This document shows positions 63,906 through 64,000 of a stretch of DNA of 64,000 nt, in pieces (positions within the stretch are counted from its first letter, which is position 1; each line of letters opens with the position of its first letter). The notes beneath the pieces are model-generated. The model was given only the letters and a program-made list of their open reading frames with translations, did no database searches and was not told where the DNA came from. This stretch comes from Lacrimispora saccharolytica. Lineage in GTDB: Bacteria; Bacillota; Clostridia; Lachnospirales; Lachnospiraceae. A program made the translations under genes and the position numbers. Where the stretch lies: positions 19,619-83,618 of the forward strand of contig JADYUL010000009.1 in NCBI GenBank assembly GCA_021531795.1, read 5' to 3'.

Positions 63906-63948
63906 CGCCTATTGAAACTAGAATAACGTCCTTATAATGGTGTAAATT

Positions 63949-63984
63949 AAAAAAATAAAATGAGCCAAGGCTCTTACCTTTAGG
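63949..63984 (-). terminator. possible terminator of a gene beyond the right edge
   Basis: On the minus strand GAGCCTTGGCTC is followed by a T-rich run (TTTTATTTTTTT). The stem is short and the loop small, so this is only a candidate. Confidence 0.35.
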
Positions 63985-64000
63985 TATAATAATAAGATCA

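Overview
The window most likely comes from a Gram-positive Clostridia bacterium, probably a member of the Lachnospiraceae. The support is low-to-middle G+C content, the CpsBCD tyrosine-kinase system with a PHP-type phosphatase, a class B sortase, an LCP ligase, MutS2, an OmpR/HK pair and YfhO/EpsG-type membrane proteins. No rRNA, tRNA, cas or transposase gene was seen. Almost the whole window is devoted to making and attaching cell-surface glycans.

Layout. 0-1.7 kb: the start of a GT4 glycosyltransferase that runs off the left edge, a phosphohexomutase remnant and a gene-free scar. 1.7-7.0 kb (minus): cpsB-cpsC-cpsD, a class B sortase, a small sortase-substrate-like surface protein and an LCP ligase, from a TTGACA/TATAAT promoter overlapped by a palindrome, divergent from a Cys-rich XRE regulator (7.1-7.8 kb). 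7.9-23.7 kb (minus): a pseudaminic-acid-type operon starting at pseB (GT2, ATP-grasp, GT-B transferase, pseF, PLP decarboxylase, pseI, pseG, repeat array 1, pseC, GT2, large membrane protein, PglK-like ABC flippase, GtrA). 24.7-26.7 kb (plus): a PD-(D/E)XK-like protein and a radical SAM protein, enclosed by repeat arrays 2 and 3. 27.6-48.9 kb (minus): a long exopolysaccharide operon with a lipoprotein amidase, GDP-fucose synthesis (gmd, fcl, manC), a priming phosphosugar transferase, glycosyltransferases, a Wzz-like protein, an EpsG-like polymerase and a YfhO-like protein. 50.0-57.0 kb (minus): NUDIX, mutS2, response regulator, histidine kinase, asnB. 57.2-63.3 kb (plus): rmlD, a GT-C transferase, a GT4 and a CapA-SGNH fusion.

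The most unusual feature is a family of structured intergenic repeats in five arrays (14.4-15.1, 23.8-24.5, 26.7-27.6, 49.1-50.0 and 63.4-63.9 kb). Each array is built from three modules: a 40-bp element A (ATACATCGG-N22-CCGATGTAT), a 45-bp GC-rich element B and an 85-bp element D. I counted 38 A elements in the arrays, 36 of exactly 40 bp. Their start-to-start distances (51, 62-64, 114-115, 125, 187, 251 bp) are close to whole multiples of the DNA helical repeat. Consecutive arrays lie in opposite orientation (R-F-R-F-R), so every gene module between two arrays is bounded by inverted repeats. A lone relative of element A forms the terminator between the XRE regulator and gtrA.

How the genes may fit together (inference): pseB/C/G/I/F make a CMP-activated nonulosonic acid, but no pseH acetyltransferase is visible. 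An ATP-grasp ligase and a PLP decarboxylase sit in the operon instead and may make a non-standard acyl derivative. The fucose cluster has priming, polymerase and chain-length genes but no Wzx. The only flippase-like protein is the ABC transporter in the Pse operon. The LCP protein, sortase, amidase and CapA-SGNH protein would handle attachment and trimming at the wall.
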